Assembly: GCA_028285245.1 (NCBI GenBank)
Contig: JANQPY010000016.1
Location: forward strand, 217,404 to 281,403
Origin: Gammaproteobacteria bacterium
GTDB lineage: Bacteria; Pseudomonadota; Gammaproteobacteria; Steroidobacterales; GCA-2729495
Direction of reading: 5' to 3'
Length of the DNA: 64,000 nucleotides
Shown here in pieces: positions 8,648 through 16,435 of this stretch. Position numbers and translations under genes: made by a program. The notes under the pieces are model-generated. The model was not told the origin of the DNA and did not search any database. It saw nothing but the letters and a program-made list of their open reading frames with translations. The first letter of the stretch is position 1, and each line of letters starts with the position of its first letter.

Positions 8648-9282
8648 CCCCCCAGCGGATTTTCGGGCGACTGCAAGCGCGCACGCTCGGTGATAAGTTC
8701 AGCGCGCCCATTGGCATTGATCCGCAACCAACGCCCGGCTGCGATGCCGCCGCCAGTATCGACATCACCGCGGTGATCGCAGAACTGCAGGTTAATCAGG
8801 CTGGGCGTGGCGGCGCCGCCCGGGTTCACGCGAAAGCCGCTAGCGTCGAAGGCAGCGTAAAAGGGTGCGCCGCCGCCGCCGTTGCCCCAGCTGCTGTTAT
8901 CGGCTACATCGTCGGGCAGGGCTGCAAACACTGCAATGGGGTTGGGATCCAGATTTGCGCCGTCCCGACGCTCCGCAGCGTCCAGCATCGCATTGCCGTT
9001 GTCGTCTACAAATACAATCGCCCCATCGGCCAGACTCGCCGCGGCCGAGCAGGTTGGGTCCAGATCGCCGGGGTTTGCTGTGGCGCACACAGCCACGGTG
9101 GTTCCGCGCTTGATGGCCTCGCTGCGGGCCAGAAACAGATGGCTGACAACCTCATTCACCGAGGCGCTCATTTGACTGGTGGCGACAAACCCCTGGAAGG
9201 CGGGTATGCCCACGGTAATGACACTGGCAACCACCGCGATAACCGCCAGGGTTTCGACGAGGGTGACGCCTTCTGCGTGCAT
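8638..9282 (-). CDS. fimT: FimT/GspH-type pseudopilin
   Basis: GspH/FimT-family pseudopilin, about 214 aa from the Met at 9282 (MHAEG then VTLVETLAVIAVVASVITVG). In-frame ATGs at 9291 and 9324 give longer basic leaders. The C-terminal domain has NLQFCDHRGDVDTGGGIAAGRWLRI, strikingly similar to the FimT at 1934. It overlaps pilV by 10 nt. It is the second of two adjacent FimT-like genes that head the first minor-pilin set. Confidence 0.85.
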   Translation of the reverse strand: MHAEGVTLVETLAVIAVVASVITVGIPAFQGFVATSQMSASVNEVVSHLFLARSEAIKRGTTVAVCATANPGDLDPTCSAAASLADGAIVFVDDNGNAMLDAAERRDGANLDPNPIAVFAALPDDVADNSSWGNGGGGAPFYAAFDASGFRVNPGGAATPSLINLQFCDHRGDVDTGGGIAAGRWLRINANGRAELITERARLQSPENPLGGCP

Positions 9283-9396
9283 CTTGCCCATGAGCTGAAT
9301 CTTGCCGTGTCGGCGCCTCGGCACAAAGCGACATCAGACGGACGGGCATCACAACGGGATGGTTGCAGAAAGCTGCGATTCTTCATGCGCTTATGA

Positions 9397-9936
9397 TTAA
9401 CAGGTAACTCTAGAGTTAACTTCGCCTCTGGAAGCCTGTCGCGGCTTGCCTGTGGGGCTAATGATCACTGCCTTGGCAGACCGCAAACCGCGGGCATCGC
9501 AGAAGCTCACCGTGCCGTTGGTATCGCGCCGGCCAAAAGGCCTGAAGCTGAACGCGCGTCGGTTTGCCCGGATGCGGCCATTCACCCACGGCCGCTGCTG
9601 CAGCAGCACGGCAGGGGGTCCATCGTCGTTGTCCAGTACCACCAGCCAGCCCTGTTGCCAGTCGCCGCCATCATCGCAGCGCAGATCAGCATCGCTCGGG
9701 CATAGTGTGACGTTGCGGCCCCGGACGAACGCCGCTTGCCGAGCCACATGCACGGCCGTTACCCAGTCGTTAACCTGCGCCGTTAGCCGTGCATCCGCGA
9801 CCAGCTCCAGCAGCGCCGGGATGCCGCCGGCCAGCAGGACGCCGAGCACCGCAACGACCATCATTGACTCCACAACGGTTACGCCGTCGGCACGGTTGTG
9901 GAAACCTGTTGCGCACATTTGATATCTCGTTGGCAT
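9397..9936 (-). CDS. Divergent FimT/GspH-type pseudopilin heading the cluster
   Basis: Short pseudopilin of about 180 aa, more divergent than the other two FimT-like proteins. Prepilin signal NRADG then VTVVESMMVVAVLGVLLAGG; Glu5 is present. The GspH-type end is SFCDARGLRSAKAVIISPTGKPR, with a shortened loop compared with NLQFCDHRG in the others. The start is uncertain: Met codons in frame at 9957, 9936 and 9918. It is separated from the next gene by about 115 nt, so it could be an independently regulated extra pilin. It faces the Fur-family gene divergently. Confidence 0.78.
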   Translation of the reverse strand: MPTRYQMCATGFHNRADGVTVVESMMVVAVLGVLLAGGIPALLELVADARLTAQVNDWVTAVHVARQAAFVRGRNVTLCPSDADLRCDDGGDWQQGWLVVLDNDDGPPAVLLQQRPWVNGRIRANRRAFSFRPFGRRDTNGTVSFCDARGLRSAKAVIISPTGKPRQASRGEVNSRVTC

Positions 9937-10061
9937 AACGACGGGACACGGCGACACGTTAAGTTGCTGCGAGCCAACCGGGACACGGCCGAATGTCCTG
10001 CGTCTGCGCGGATTTGCGCCTGATCGCGGATTGTTGGAGCAAGCGCCAACCGGCCAGGGTT

Positions 10062-10091
10062 TTCGACAATCAATCGCTGGTTCCCTAAAAT
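10062..10091 (+). promoter_or_regulatory. Probable sigma-70 promoter of the Fur-family gene
   Basis: TTCGAC (10062-10067), an 18 bp spacer, and TAAAAT (10086-10091). The first in-frame ATG of the downstream gene (10090) falls inside this -10 box, which supports the later GTG start at 10123 with its own Shine-Dalgarno sequence. Confidence 0.42.
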
Positions 10092-10122
10092 GCTTGCGAC
10101 CGGAAGCGAGCAGAGAGGACGG

Positions 10123-10548
10123 GTGGAGTCACTTCAGCGAGAATTTCGCAAGCAGGTCGAGGCGCAGTTGGAGAAGAGCGGAATAAAGCCGACTCCGCAG
10201 CGCGTGGACATCGGCCTGCTGATCCTGAGGCGCCCCTGCCACCTGTCCGCGGATCAGATTATTTCTCAGCTGCATGCGCAGGGCAGCTCAGTATCGAAGG
10301 CGACTGTCTACAATACGCTCAATCTCTTTGCTCAAAAGGGCATTGTCAGGGAAGTTGTGCTGGACCCCAGCCGTCTGGTCTATGATTCGACCACGCACCC
10401 GCACCATCACTTTTATAACGAAGACACCGGCGAGCTAATCGACGTCGATGAGTCTGCCGTCAGCATTGGTGAGCACCCGAAGCCGCCGGCTGGCACCCGC
10501 ATGCAGCGCGTTGATGTGGTTATCCGGGTGCGCAATCAGGATCGTTAG
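10123..10548 (+). CDS. Fur-family transcriptional regulator (Irr/PerR-like)
   Basis: Fur-superfamily repressor, about 141 aa. An N-terminal winged helix carries KPTPQRVDIGLLIL and the recognition-helix region VSKATVYNTLNLF; then a dimerisation/metal domain with HPHHHFYNEDTGELIDVD. No CXXC zinc-knuckle is present, unlike canonical Fur, Zur or PerR; the HxHHH cluster resembles Irr-type regulators that sense iron/heme or peroxide. I prefer the GTG at 10123 because AGAGAGGA lies just upstream at 10112-10119; an ATG at 10090 gives 11 more residues. It is divergent from the pilin cluster. Targets cannot be told from this sequence. Confidence 0.85.
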   Translation: MESLQREFRKQVEAQLEKSGIKPTPQRVDIGLLILRRPCHLSADQIISQLHAQGSSVSKATVYNTLNLFAQKGIVREVVLDPSRLVYDSTTHPHHHFYNEDTGELIDVDESAVSIGEHPKPPAGTRMQRVDVVIRVRNQDR

Positions 10549-10568
10549 CCAGGGCCAATAGGCCTCAA

Positions 10569-10597
10569 TTGCTGGTATTGGGCGCTTTGCCTATACT
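10569..10597 (+). promoter_or_regulatory. Sigma-70 promoter of tRNA-Thr
   Basis: TTGCTG at 10569-10574, exactly 17 bp spacer, TATACT at 10592-10597, then a GC-rich discriminator (CCGCGCCCC) directly before the tRNA at 10609. A GC-rich discriminator is typical of stringently controlled stable-RNA promoters. Confidence 0.8.
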
Positions 10598-10608
10598 CCG
10601 CGCCCCGG

Positions 10609-10684
10609 GCCGGAGTAGCTCAGTTGGTAGAGCAGCGCATTCGTAATGCGAAGGTCGGAGGTTCGACTCCTCTCTCCGGCACCA
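10609..10684 (+). tRNA. tRNA-Thr (anticodon CGT)
   Basis: A 76 nt cloverleaf including an encoded CCA. Acceptor stem GCCGGAG pairs with CTCCGGC, followed by A and CCA. The D-arm has AGCTCAGTTGGTAGAGC, the anticodon stem-loop is GCATTCGTAATGC with CGT at 10642-10644, and the T-arm has GGTTCGACTCC. The anticodon reads ACG, so the tRNA carries threonine. It sits between the Fur-family gene and ubiX. I see no attachment-site duplication or integrase near it. Confidence 0.96.
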
Positions 10685-10757
10685 CGTTCGCGGACAGTTT
10701 GCCTGACTGTCAATTGCCCATCATTTGGCCCTGGATTTGACCCTGAACAGCGCCCGC

Positions 10758-10779
10758 AGTTAGGTAAACTGTCCTAACT
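10758..10779 (+). promoter_or_regulatory. Hairpin upstream of ubiX
   Basis: Perfect 7 bp inverted repeat AGTTAGG / CCTAACT with an 8 nt loop (TAAACTGT), about 60 nt before the ubiX start. A second hairpin, GACAGT-TTGCCTG-ACTGTC, follows the tRNA near 10693-10711. Neither has a T-tract. They could be processing or weak termination structures between the tRNA and ubiX. Confidence 0.3.
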
Positions 10780-10840
10780 CCTGCCAATCATCCGGCCCCG
10801 CGCGGGATGCGCAGACTGCTGAGGAACAAGGAATAACGAC

Positions 10841-11416
10841 ATGCGCCTGATTGTTGGTATCTCCGGAGCTAGTGGGGTCATCTACGGCATTCGTCTGCTG
10901 GAAATCTTGCACAAGAATGCGGACGTAGAAACCCATCTTGTGCTGAGCAATGGCGGCAAGCTGAACATTGCGCTGGAGACAGACTGGCAGGTCAAGGATG
11001 TCGAAGCCCTGGCCGACGTGGTGCATTCCGATCAAAACCTCGCCGCATCGATTGCCAGCGGTTCGTATCAGACCGGGGGCATGGTGATCATGCCGTGCTC
11101 GATGAAAACATTATCCGGGGTGGTCAACTCGTATGCGGACAACCTCATTGTGCGAGCCGCGGATGTCATCCTTAAGGAATCGCGCAAGCTGGTGCTCGTG
11201 CCGCGGGAAACGCCGCTGCACCTCGGTCACACGCGCCTGTTGTGCCAGGCGGCAGAAATAGGCGGCGTTATCGTGCCCCCCATGCCGGCCTTCTATAACA
11301 ATCCGCAGACCGTCGACGACATCATCAATCACACGGTGGGGCGCGTCCTGGACTTGTTTGATATTGACAGTGGCATCGTCAAGCGCTGGCAGGGCCCTGA
11401 TCGCGGCAAGGCGTGA
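10841..11416 (+). CDS. ubiX: Flavin prenyltransferase UbiX
   Basis: UbiX/Pad1 family, 191 aa, the usual length. It transfers a dimethylallyl group to FMN to make prenylated FMN, the cofactor of UbiD-type (de)carboxylases. Visible motifs: N-terminal GISGASGVIYGIRLLE (FMN-binding), PCSMKTLSGVVNSYADNL (prenyl/FMN site), and VPRETPLHLGHTRLL. The gene overlaps the next one by 4 nt (GTGA). A UbiD-family enzyme is encoded 6 kb downstream at 17465 and would depend on this cofactor; supply for ubiquinone synthesis is also possible. Confidence 0.95.
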   Translation: MRLIVGISGASGVIYGIRLLEILHKNADVETHLVLSNGGKLNIALETDWQVKDVEALADVVHSDQNLAASIASGSYQTGGMVIMPCSMKTLSGVVNSYADNLIVRAADVILKESRKLVLVPRETPLHLGHTRLLCQAAEIGGVIVPPMPAFYNNPQTVDDIINHTVGRVLDLFDIDSGIVKRWQGPDRGKA

Positions 11417-11892
11417 ACGAATCCGAGACCAGGGTAGCGATCGGGGAGATGCTTAAGCAACACAATACCCTGACGCTGGCGACCTCCGGCGACGAGGGGC
11501 CGTGGGCGGCAACGGTTTTTTACGCGAGTGATGCGAAGCTGAACCTCTACTTCGTGTCGGACCACCGCACGCGTCACGGACGTGACCTCGAGAGTAGCCA
11601 ATCGGTTAGCGCGGCAATCAACCCAGACTGTGGCACCTGGGGTGAAGTCAGGGGTCTGCAGATGACAGGATCAGTGTCCGTGTTGTCTGGTGGAGCCCGG
11701 GCGGCGGGGTTGGGACACTATTTAAAAAAGTTTCATGACGTGAGTGCCCTGTTCAAAGCGCCCCGCGATAAGAACGAAGAAAAGATCGCCGCGCGGCTGC
11801 AGGCTGCCAACTTGTATTGCCTCGCGCCCAATTGGATACGGCTTATCGACAACAGCCGGTGGTTTGGGTTTAAGGCCGAGCTTGACTGCTAA
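11413..11892 (+). CDS. Pyridoxamine-phosphate-oxidase-fold flavoprotein
   Basis: 159 aa protein of the PNPOx-like split-barrel fold (UPF0306/YhbP-like). Evidence: LATSGDEGPWAATVFYASDAKLNLYFVSD, then HGRDLESSQSVSAAINPD and RGLQMTGSV, the usual order of FMN-binding strands. The GTG start overlaps the ubiX stop (GTGA), so translation is coupled. Because ubiX makes prenylated FMN, a flavin-binding partner fused into the same transcript is noteworthy. It may store, handle or reduce flavin, but no substrate can be assigned. Confidence 0.8.
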   Translation: MNESETRVAIGEMLKQHNTLTLATSGDEGPWAATVFYASDAKLNLYFVSDHRTRHGRDLESSQSVSAAINPDCGTWGEVRGLQMTGSVSVLSGGARAAGLGHYLKKFHDVSALFKAPRDKNEEKIAARLQAANLYCLAPNWIRLIDNSRWFGFKAELDC

Positions 11893-11957
11893 GCTCTACC
11901 TTCCAGCGGGCTGCCGGCACTATCCGTGACCAATAAGCTTAGAGTTTCCTAACGAGT

Positions 11958-13037
11958 GTGCCTCCGGTGAACGTTGCAACAAGACCTAATCTCCGCTTAG
12001 TTGCCTGCCTGGTTGGCGCAATGCTGCTCGCGCCGGCAAGCGCGTCTGCCGAGGGGCGCGTCATCCGCGTGACCACCGCCACTGCGCAAACCGATCGCGT
12101 CGAAGAAATCGAGTGGGCCGTCGGTATTATCGAAACGCGCAGTTCGGTACAGGTAGCTGCGGAAGTCGCCGGCCAGGTCCGGCGTATTCTGGTGGATGAA
12201 GGGCAGGGAGTTGCGCGGGGTGCCGTGCTGGCGGAAATTGATGCTGCCGAGTATCGCCTGGACCGCGCGAGCGAGGAAGCAGAGCTGCGCCGGCTGGGCG
12301 CGTTGTTGCAGCAGCAACAACGTGAGACGGAACGCGCACGCCGTTTGGTCGCGGACAAACTGATTTCACAGGATCAGCTCGACAATGCGGAAGCGGAGCT
12401 TGCGGCGCTCCGGGAGCAGCTTGCCGGGGCGGATGTTCGCGTTGCTGCAACAGAGCGACGCCTGCAGGAAACGCGGCTGGTTGCTCCGGTAACCGGCGAG
12501 GTGTCTACGCGCAATATTGATGTGGGCGATTATGTGCAGGTGGGCGCAGTTGCCTTTGATTTGATTGACGTCCGCAATCTGCGTGTTCGGCTGCCTTTTC
12601 CAGAGTATCGTGCGCCGCAGCTTCGTAAAGACTTGATCGTTCGTCTGACTTCGGCAGCGGCGGGCGATGAAGCCGTCACTGCCAGGATTACCGATATCCG
12701 GCCCAGCGTGACGCCATCCAGCAGGTCGCTCACTGTCATTGTTGATTTCGATAATCCGGGCAGCTGGCGGCCGGGCGCGAGCGTGCGCGCTGAAGTCGTG
12801 CTGAACGCTCGCGAGAACGCGTTGCTGATTCCGCAGGTGGCCGTGGTGCGCCGCCCCGCTGGAGATGTGGTTTATGTCATCGAGGACGGTGTTGCGAGCG
12901 CGCGTGTTGTCCGCCGCGGCGAGCGCCGAGGAAAGCTCGTGGAAGTCGCCAGCGGACTGGCGCAGGGCGAAATTGTCGCGGTAGATGGGGCGGGTTTCCT
13001 GACCGACGGCACCAGCGTAGAGGTCGCGGAGCGCTGA
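11958..13037 (+). CDS. RND efflux periplasmic adaptor (membrane fusion protein)
   Basis: HlyD/AcrA-type adaptor of 359 aa, beginning at GTG 11958. A signal peptide of about 30 residues ends near APASASA|EG. Then a lipoyl-like half (SSVQVAAEVAGQVRRILVDEGQGV), a coiled-coil hairpin (about residues 95-155, rich in Glu/Arg/Leu), the second lipoyl half (LVAPVTGEVSTRNIDVGDYV), and a beta-barrel and membrane-proximal domain. It lies one base before the RND transporter start. No outer-membrane TolC-type gene is present nearby, so a remote one would be needed. Confidence 0.9.
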   Translation: MPPVNVATRPNLRLVACLVGAMLLAPASASAEGRVIRVTTATAQTDRVEEIEWAVGIIETRSSVQVAAEVAGQVRRILVDEGQGVARGAVLAEIDAAEYRLDRASEEAELRRLGALLQQQQRETERARRLVADKLISQDQLDNAEAELAALREQLAGADVRVAATERRLQETRLVAPVTGEVSTRNIDVGDYVQVGAVAFDLIDVRNLRVRLPFPEYRAPQLRKDLIVRLTSAAAGDEAVTARITDIRPSVTPSSRSLTVIVDFDNPGSWRPGASVRAEVVLNARENALLIPQVAVVRRPAGDVVYVIEDGVASARVVRRGERRGKLVEVASGLAQGEIVAVDGAGFLTDGTSVEVAER

Positions 13038-13038
13038 T

Positions 13039-16000
13039 ATGAGTCTCGCTGCGATCTCGGTTAGACGCTATGTGTTTGCGGCGATGCTGAATGCTCTGAT
13101 CGTATTGTTCGGGGTGGTCGCCTACGACCGTATTGGTGTGGAGCGTCTGCCCAACATTGATCTGGCCAATGTCTCGGTGCAGACAAACCTGGAGGGTGCC
13201 AATCCCGAGGTCGTGGACACCAGCGTGACGAACATCATCGAGGGCGCGATCAGCACGGTTTCGGGCATCGATCAGCTGGCATCGACCACTTCCGCGGGCC
13301 GATCCGTTGTAACGCCGACTTTTCAGCTAGGTAAAGACATCGATGTTGCCTTCAACGAGGTGCAATCGAAGGTCAGTGCGGTTCTGGGCGTGTTGCCCGA
13401 CGATGCGGATCCGCCAATTATTTCGAAGACTGAAACGGGTGCCTTTCCCTCGTTCTGGGTATCAATCTTCGGCGACCGCACGATTCAGCAGCTCAATCAG
13501 TTTATTCGCACAGTCGTCAAGAAGCGTCTGGAGACTGTCGACGGCGTCGGCGAGGTGATTATCGGTGGCGAACGCCAGCGCACGATCCGGGTGAATCTGG
13601 ATTTCGAGCGACTCGCGGCCTATGGCGTGACCGTCCAGGACATAACCGCTGCCTTTCGCAATGAGCATTTTCAGCTGCCCGGGGGGTTTCTGGTCGGTGC
13701 CGATCAGGAGCAGTTGCTGAAGCTCGACCTTGAGTACCACGATCCGGAAGATCTCAAGCGGCTGATAATTGGTTCGCGCGGCGGCGTCACTGTGTATCTG
13801 CAGGACGTCGCCACCATTGAAGACAGTCTCTCCGATGCGCGCAGGGTGGGGCGCTATAACGGCGTGCCCGGTGTCAGTCTTGGTATCGTGAAGATCGCCG
13901 GGCGCAATACCGTCGCAATTAATACGGAAGTTAAGCGGCGAATTAGTGAGGACATCGTGCCCGCTCTCCCGCCAGGCATCGAGTTTTCAATCTCCAGTGA
14001 CGATAGCCTTTATATCCTGGAGCTGGTTGCGTCTCTGGAGGAGCATCTGGTCGACGGTGCGATATTCGCAGCACTGATCGTCTGGCTGTTCTTAAGAAAT
14101 TTCCGCGCGACATTGATTGTCGCAGCCGCCATTCCTGTCTCGTTGCTCGGCGCGCTGGTGGTTATGTACTTCCTCGACTACTCGCTTAACACCATCACTA
14201 TGCTGGCGTTGCTCGTACTGATCGGTGTTGTGGTTGACGATGCCATAGTCGTGCTGGAAAACATTCAGCGCCGGGTGGAGGAGGGGGCGGACCGCGTACA
14301 GGCCTCTATTGACGGTGCTCGTGAAGTCCAGCTCGCCATCGTGGCCTCGACGCTGACCATTGCCTGTATTTTTGCGGCGGTCATATTTGTGCCGGGCATT
14401 CCCGGTAAGCTCATAGGGTCTTTCGGTGTCGTGGTTGCTGCGGGCGTGCTGGCCTCGCTGTTCGTCTCGCTCACACTGACGCCGATGCTCTGCTCACGAA
14501 CGCTCAGCGTTAGCAAGAGCCATGGTGCGGTATACGGTTTTCTCACTACGACGCTAAACAGGCTCGAATCGGGCTACGGCCGCGTCATTGCCTGGAGTCT
14601 GCAGCACCGTTGGCGGGTTGTGTGTTTTGCACTATTTGTTGTCGCGTTGACGCCGCTGATGTTTGGCCGCCTTGGCTTTGAGTTCTTCCCGCCCGAAGAC
14701 GAAGGGCAGTTCCAGGTGACGATTCGCACGCCCACCGGCACCAGCCTTGCTTACGGCGATGAGCGAATGCAGATAATCGAAGAGATGCTGCTGGCGCGTC
14801 CGGAGATTGAGAACATTTTTGCCACGCTCGGCGGTGGCCGCGCGGGCAGTGTCAATCAGGGCTTGATCTACGTCACCATGGTTCCGGCCGATCAGCGCGA
14901 GCTAAAGCAGTATGAGCTCATACCCCTGCTCCGCGAGCAGTTTGCGGATGTTCCCGGCATCGTCGCTTTGCCGGCGCCTTACGGGATAGCCGGCGACAAT
15001 CGTGGTGAGGCGTTGAGTTTTATTCTGCAGGGACCAGACCTGCAGACACTAGCCGAGCTGGCGCGCGGCTTCAGAGACAAGCTTTCACAAGATCCGGAGC
15101 TTGGTCGTGTGGACATGGACCTGGAGCTCGATCAGCCGCAGGTGAAGCTGACAGTCAACCGCGAGCTGGCGGCGGAACTGGGGCTGCCGACGCGTGATAT
15201 TGCCGAGGCCGCCAATGTATTGGCTGGCGGGCTCAACGTTGCCAAGTACACAGATGAGCCGGGCGACGGCGAGCGCTATGACATTCGCCTGAAGGCTGGT
15301 GAGTCCGTGGATTTGCCAGATCTCTCAAAGATCTATTTGCGCAGCCCCGATCGGGCGCTCGTCAGGCTGGATACTCTGGCGCGTTTTGAGGAAACGGTGG
15401 GGCCGGCGGTGATTAGCCGGTTGGATCGGCAGTACGCAGCTTCGTTTTTCTCCGATCCAACAGTTTCGGTTGGCGACGCGATTGAGCGCGTTCGTGCCGC
15501 GGGTCGCGAGTTTCTGCCACCCGGCTATACGATCAAACTGCAGGGCGGGTCGGAGCAACTTGAAGAAACGTCAGGCGGCGTCGGCTTCACGTTCCTGATC
15601 GCGCTGGTTCTGGTCTACATGATTCTGGCGAGCCAGTTCAATTCGTTCGGCCAGCCACTCATTATTATGGTGGCGCAGCCGCTGGCGATAATCGGCGGCG
15701 TCGCGGCCCTGGCCATCACTGGTACCACGTTGAATCTGTATTCCATGGTGGGACTGGTACTGCTGATTGGATTGGTGGCGAAGAACTCGATTTTGCTCGT
15801 CGACTTAACCAACCAGTATCGCGAGCAGGGCGATGCTCCGGACGAAGCATTGCTGCGTGCCTGCCCTCGCAGGCTGCGACCCATTCTAATGACGTCGCTC
15901 ACCATTATCTTTGCCATGCTGGTGCCGGCTCTCGGTATTGGCACGGCCGTGGAGCTTTCCGGACCGCTGGCGGTAGCGGTAATCGGGGGCATGCTCAGTT

Positions 16001-16149
16001 CGACGCTGCTCAGCCTGGTAGTAGTGCCCGCGGTTTACTCGCTGTCAGCGAATGCGCGGCTGCCAGCATTCCTGAAGCGATCCACCGGCAGCTCCGCGGC
16101 AGCGGGCACCGCGGGACAATCGGGTCAATCGCTCTCGCGAGAAACCTGA
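13039..16149 (+). CDS. RND-family efflux pump inner-membrane subunit
   Basis: AcrB/MdtB/MexB-superfamily proton-driven exporter, 1036 aa, normal length. Seen: a first TM helix near residue 12; large periplasmic loops after TM1 and TM7; the TM4 proton-relay motif GVVVDDAIVVLENIQRR around residue 395; a QGGSEQLEETSGGVGF region before the second TM bundle; and a GLVAKNSILLVDLTNQ block near the C-terminus. It forms a two-gene operon with the adaptor at 11958. Substrate (drugs, metals, lipids) cannot be read from sequence; the sequence is more HAE-like than heavy-metal type. The 3' end is followed by two structured repeats. Confidence 0.93.
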   Translation: MSLAAISVRRYVFAAMLNALIVLFGVVAYDRIGVERLPNIDLANVSVQTNLEGANPEVVDTSVTNIIEGAISTVSGIDQLASTTSAGRSVVTPTFQLGKDIDVAFNEVQSKVSAVLGVLPDDADPPIISKTETGAFPSFWVSIFGDRTIQQLNQFIRTVVKKRLETVDGVGEVIIGGERQRTIRVNLDFERLAAYGVTVQDITAAFRNEHFQLPGGFLVGADQEQLLKLDLEYHDPEDLKRLIIGSRGGVTVYLQDVATIEDSLSDARRVGRYNGVPGVSLGIVKIAGRNTVAINTEVKRRISEDIVPALPPGIEFSISSDDSLYILELVASLEEHLVDGAIFAALIVWLFLRNFRATLIVAAAIPVSLLGALVVMYFLDYSLNTITMLALLVLIGVVVDDAIVVLENIQRRVEEGADRVQASIDGAREVQLAIVASTLTIACIFAAVIFVPGIPGKLIGSFGVVVAAGVLASLFVSLTLTPMLCSRTLSVSKSHGAVYGFLTTTLNRLESGYGRVIAWSLQHRWRVVCFALFVVALTPLMFGRLGFEFFPPEDEGQFQVTIRTPTGTSLAYGDERMQIIEEMLLARPEIENIFATLGGGRAGSVNQGLIYVTMVPADQRELKQYELIPLLREQFADVPGIVALPAPYGIAGDNRGEALSFILQGPDLQTLAELARGFRDKLSQDPELGRVDMDLELDQPQVKLTVNRELAAELGLPTRDIAEAANVLAGGLNVAKYTDEPGDGERYDIRLKAGESVDLPDLSKIYLRSPDRALVRLDTLARFEETVGPAVISRLDRQYAASFFSDPTVSVGDAIERVRAAGREFLPPGYTIKLQGGSEQLEETSGGVGFTFLIALVLVYMILASQFNSFGQPLIIMVAQPLAIIGGVAALAITGTTLNLYSMVGLVLLIGLVAKNSILLVDLTNQYREQGDAPDEALLRACPRRLRPILMTSLTIIFAMLVPALGIGTAVELSGPLAVAVIGGMLSSTLLSLVVVPAVYSLSANARLPAFLKRSTGSSAAAGTAGQSGQSLSRET

Positions 16150-16164
16150 ACCTGGGTAGCTGAC

Positions 16165-16250
16165 GAGGGCGCGCTCCGGCGCAAACTTCCGTCCGATGGC
16201 TCCCTTCGGTCCGCTTTATTCGGACTCCAGTTTCGCCGTCCCGCGCCCTC
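16165..16250. repeat. Structured intergenic repeat, family 2, copy 1
   Basis: 86 bp element with terminal inverted repeat GAGGGCGCG / CGCGCCCTC, a second pairing CGGCG(C)AAAC / GTTTCGCCG, and an internal stem GTCCGA / TCGGAC. Its 55 nt interior (from about 16184) aligns without gaps to the element at 61357-61456 with about 40 identical positions. The differing positions in the internal stem change on both sides so that pairing is kept. It lies just downstream of the RND pump gene. Confidence 0.6.
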
Positions 16251-16307
16251 TGCTCGACAGGCTATAGCTCTCTCCTCTTGCATACGTCTCTTCTTTCCCG
16301 CTGCGGT

Positions 16308-16435
16308 GCTGAAAAAGTTTCAGGCGAGTGCGAGACGAGGCGTGGGACGGCGAAAAAGCGGAATGTATATGTGAATACATGAGCATTTTGAGCTGGGTTA
16401 CAACGAAGTATCGTGCCGCCTTAAGCTTTTTCAGC
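16308..16435. repeat. Structured intergenic repeat, family 1, copy 1
   Basis: 128 bp element with a perfect 10 bp terminal inverted repeat GCTGAAAAAG / CTTTTTCAGC. Pairing continues inward through AGGCG / CGCCT and GTGCGA / TCGTGC (with G-T wobbles). The 83 nt interior (16331-16413) begins CGAGACGAGGCGTGG and includes GCGGAATGTAT...ATACATGAGCATT and ends GAAGTATCG. Nearly the same interior occurs at 58060-58141, where the arms have a different sequence but also pair. The last base touches the stop codon of the SDR gene, so the element lies between two convergent genes. Confidence 0.65.

Noticed and set aside
10609..10684. tRNA-Thr as an integration site for a mobile element
   Set aside because: No integrase, no direct repeat of the tRNA 3' end and housekeeping genes on both sides.
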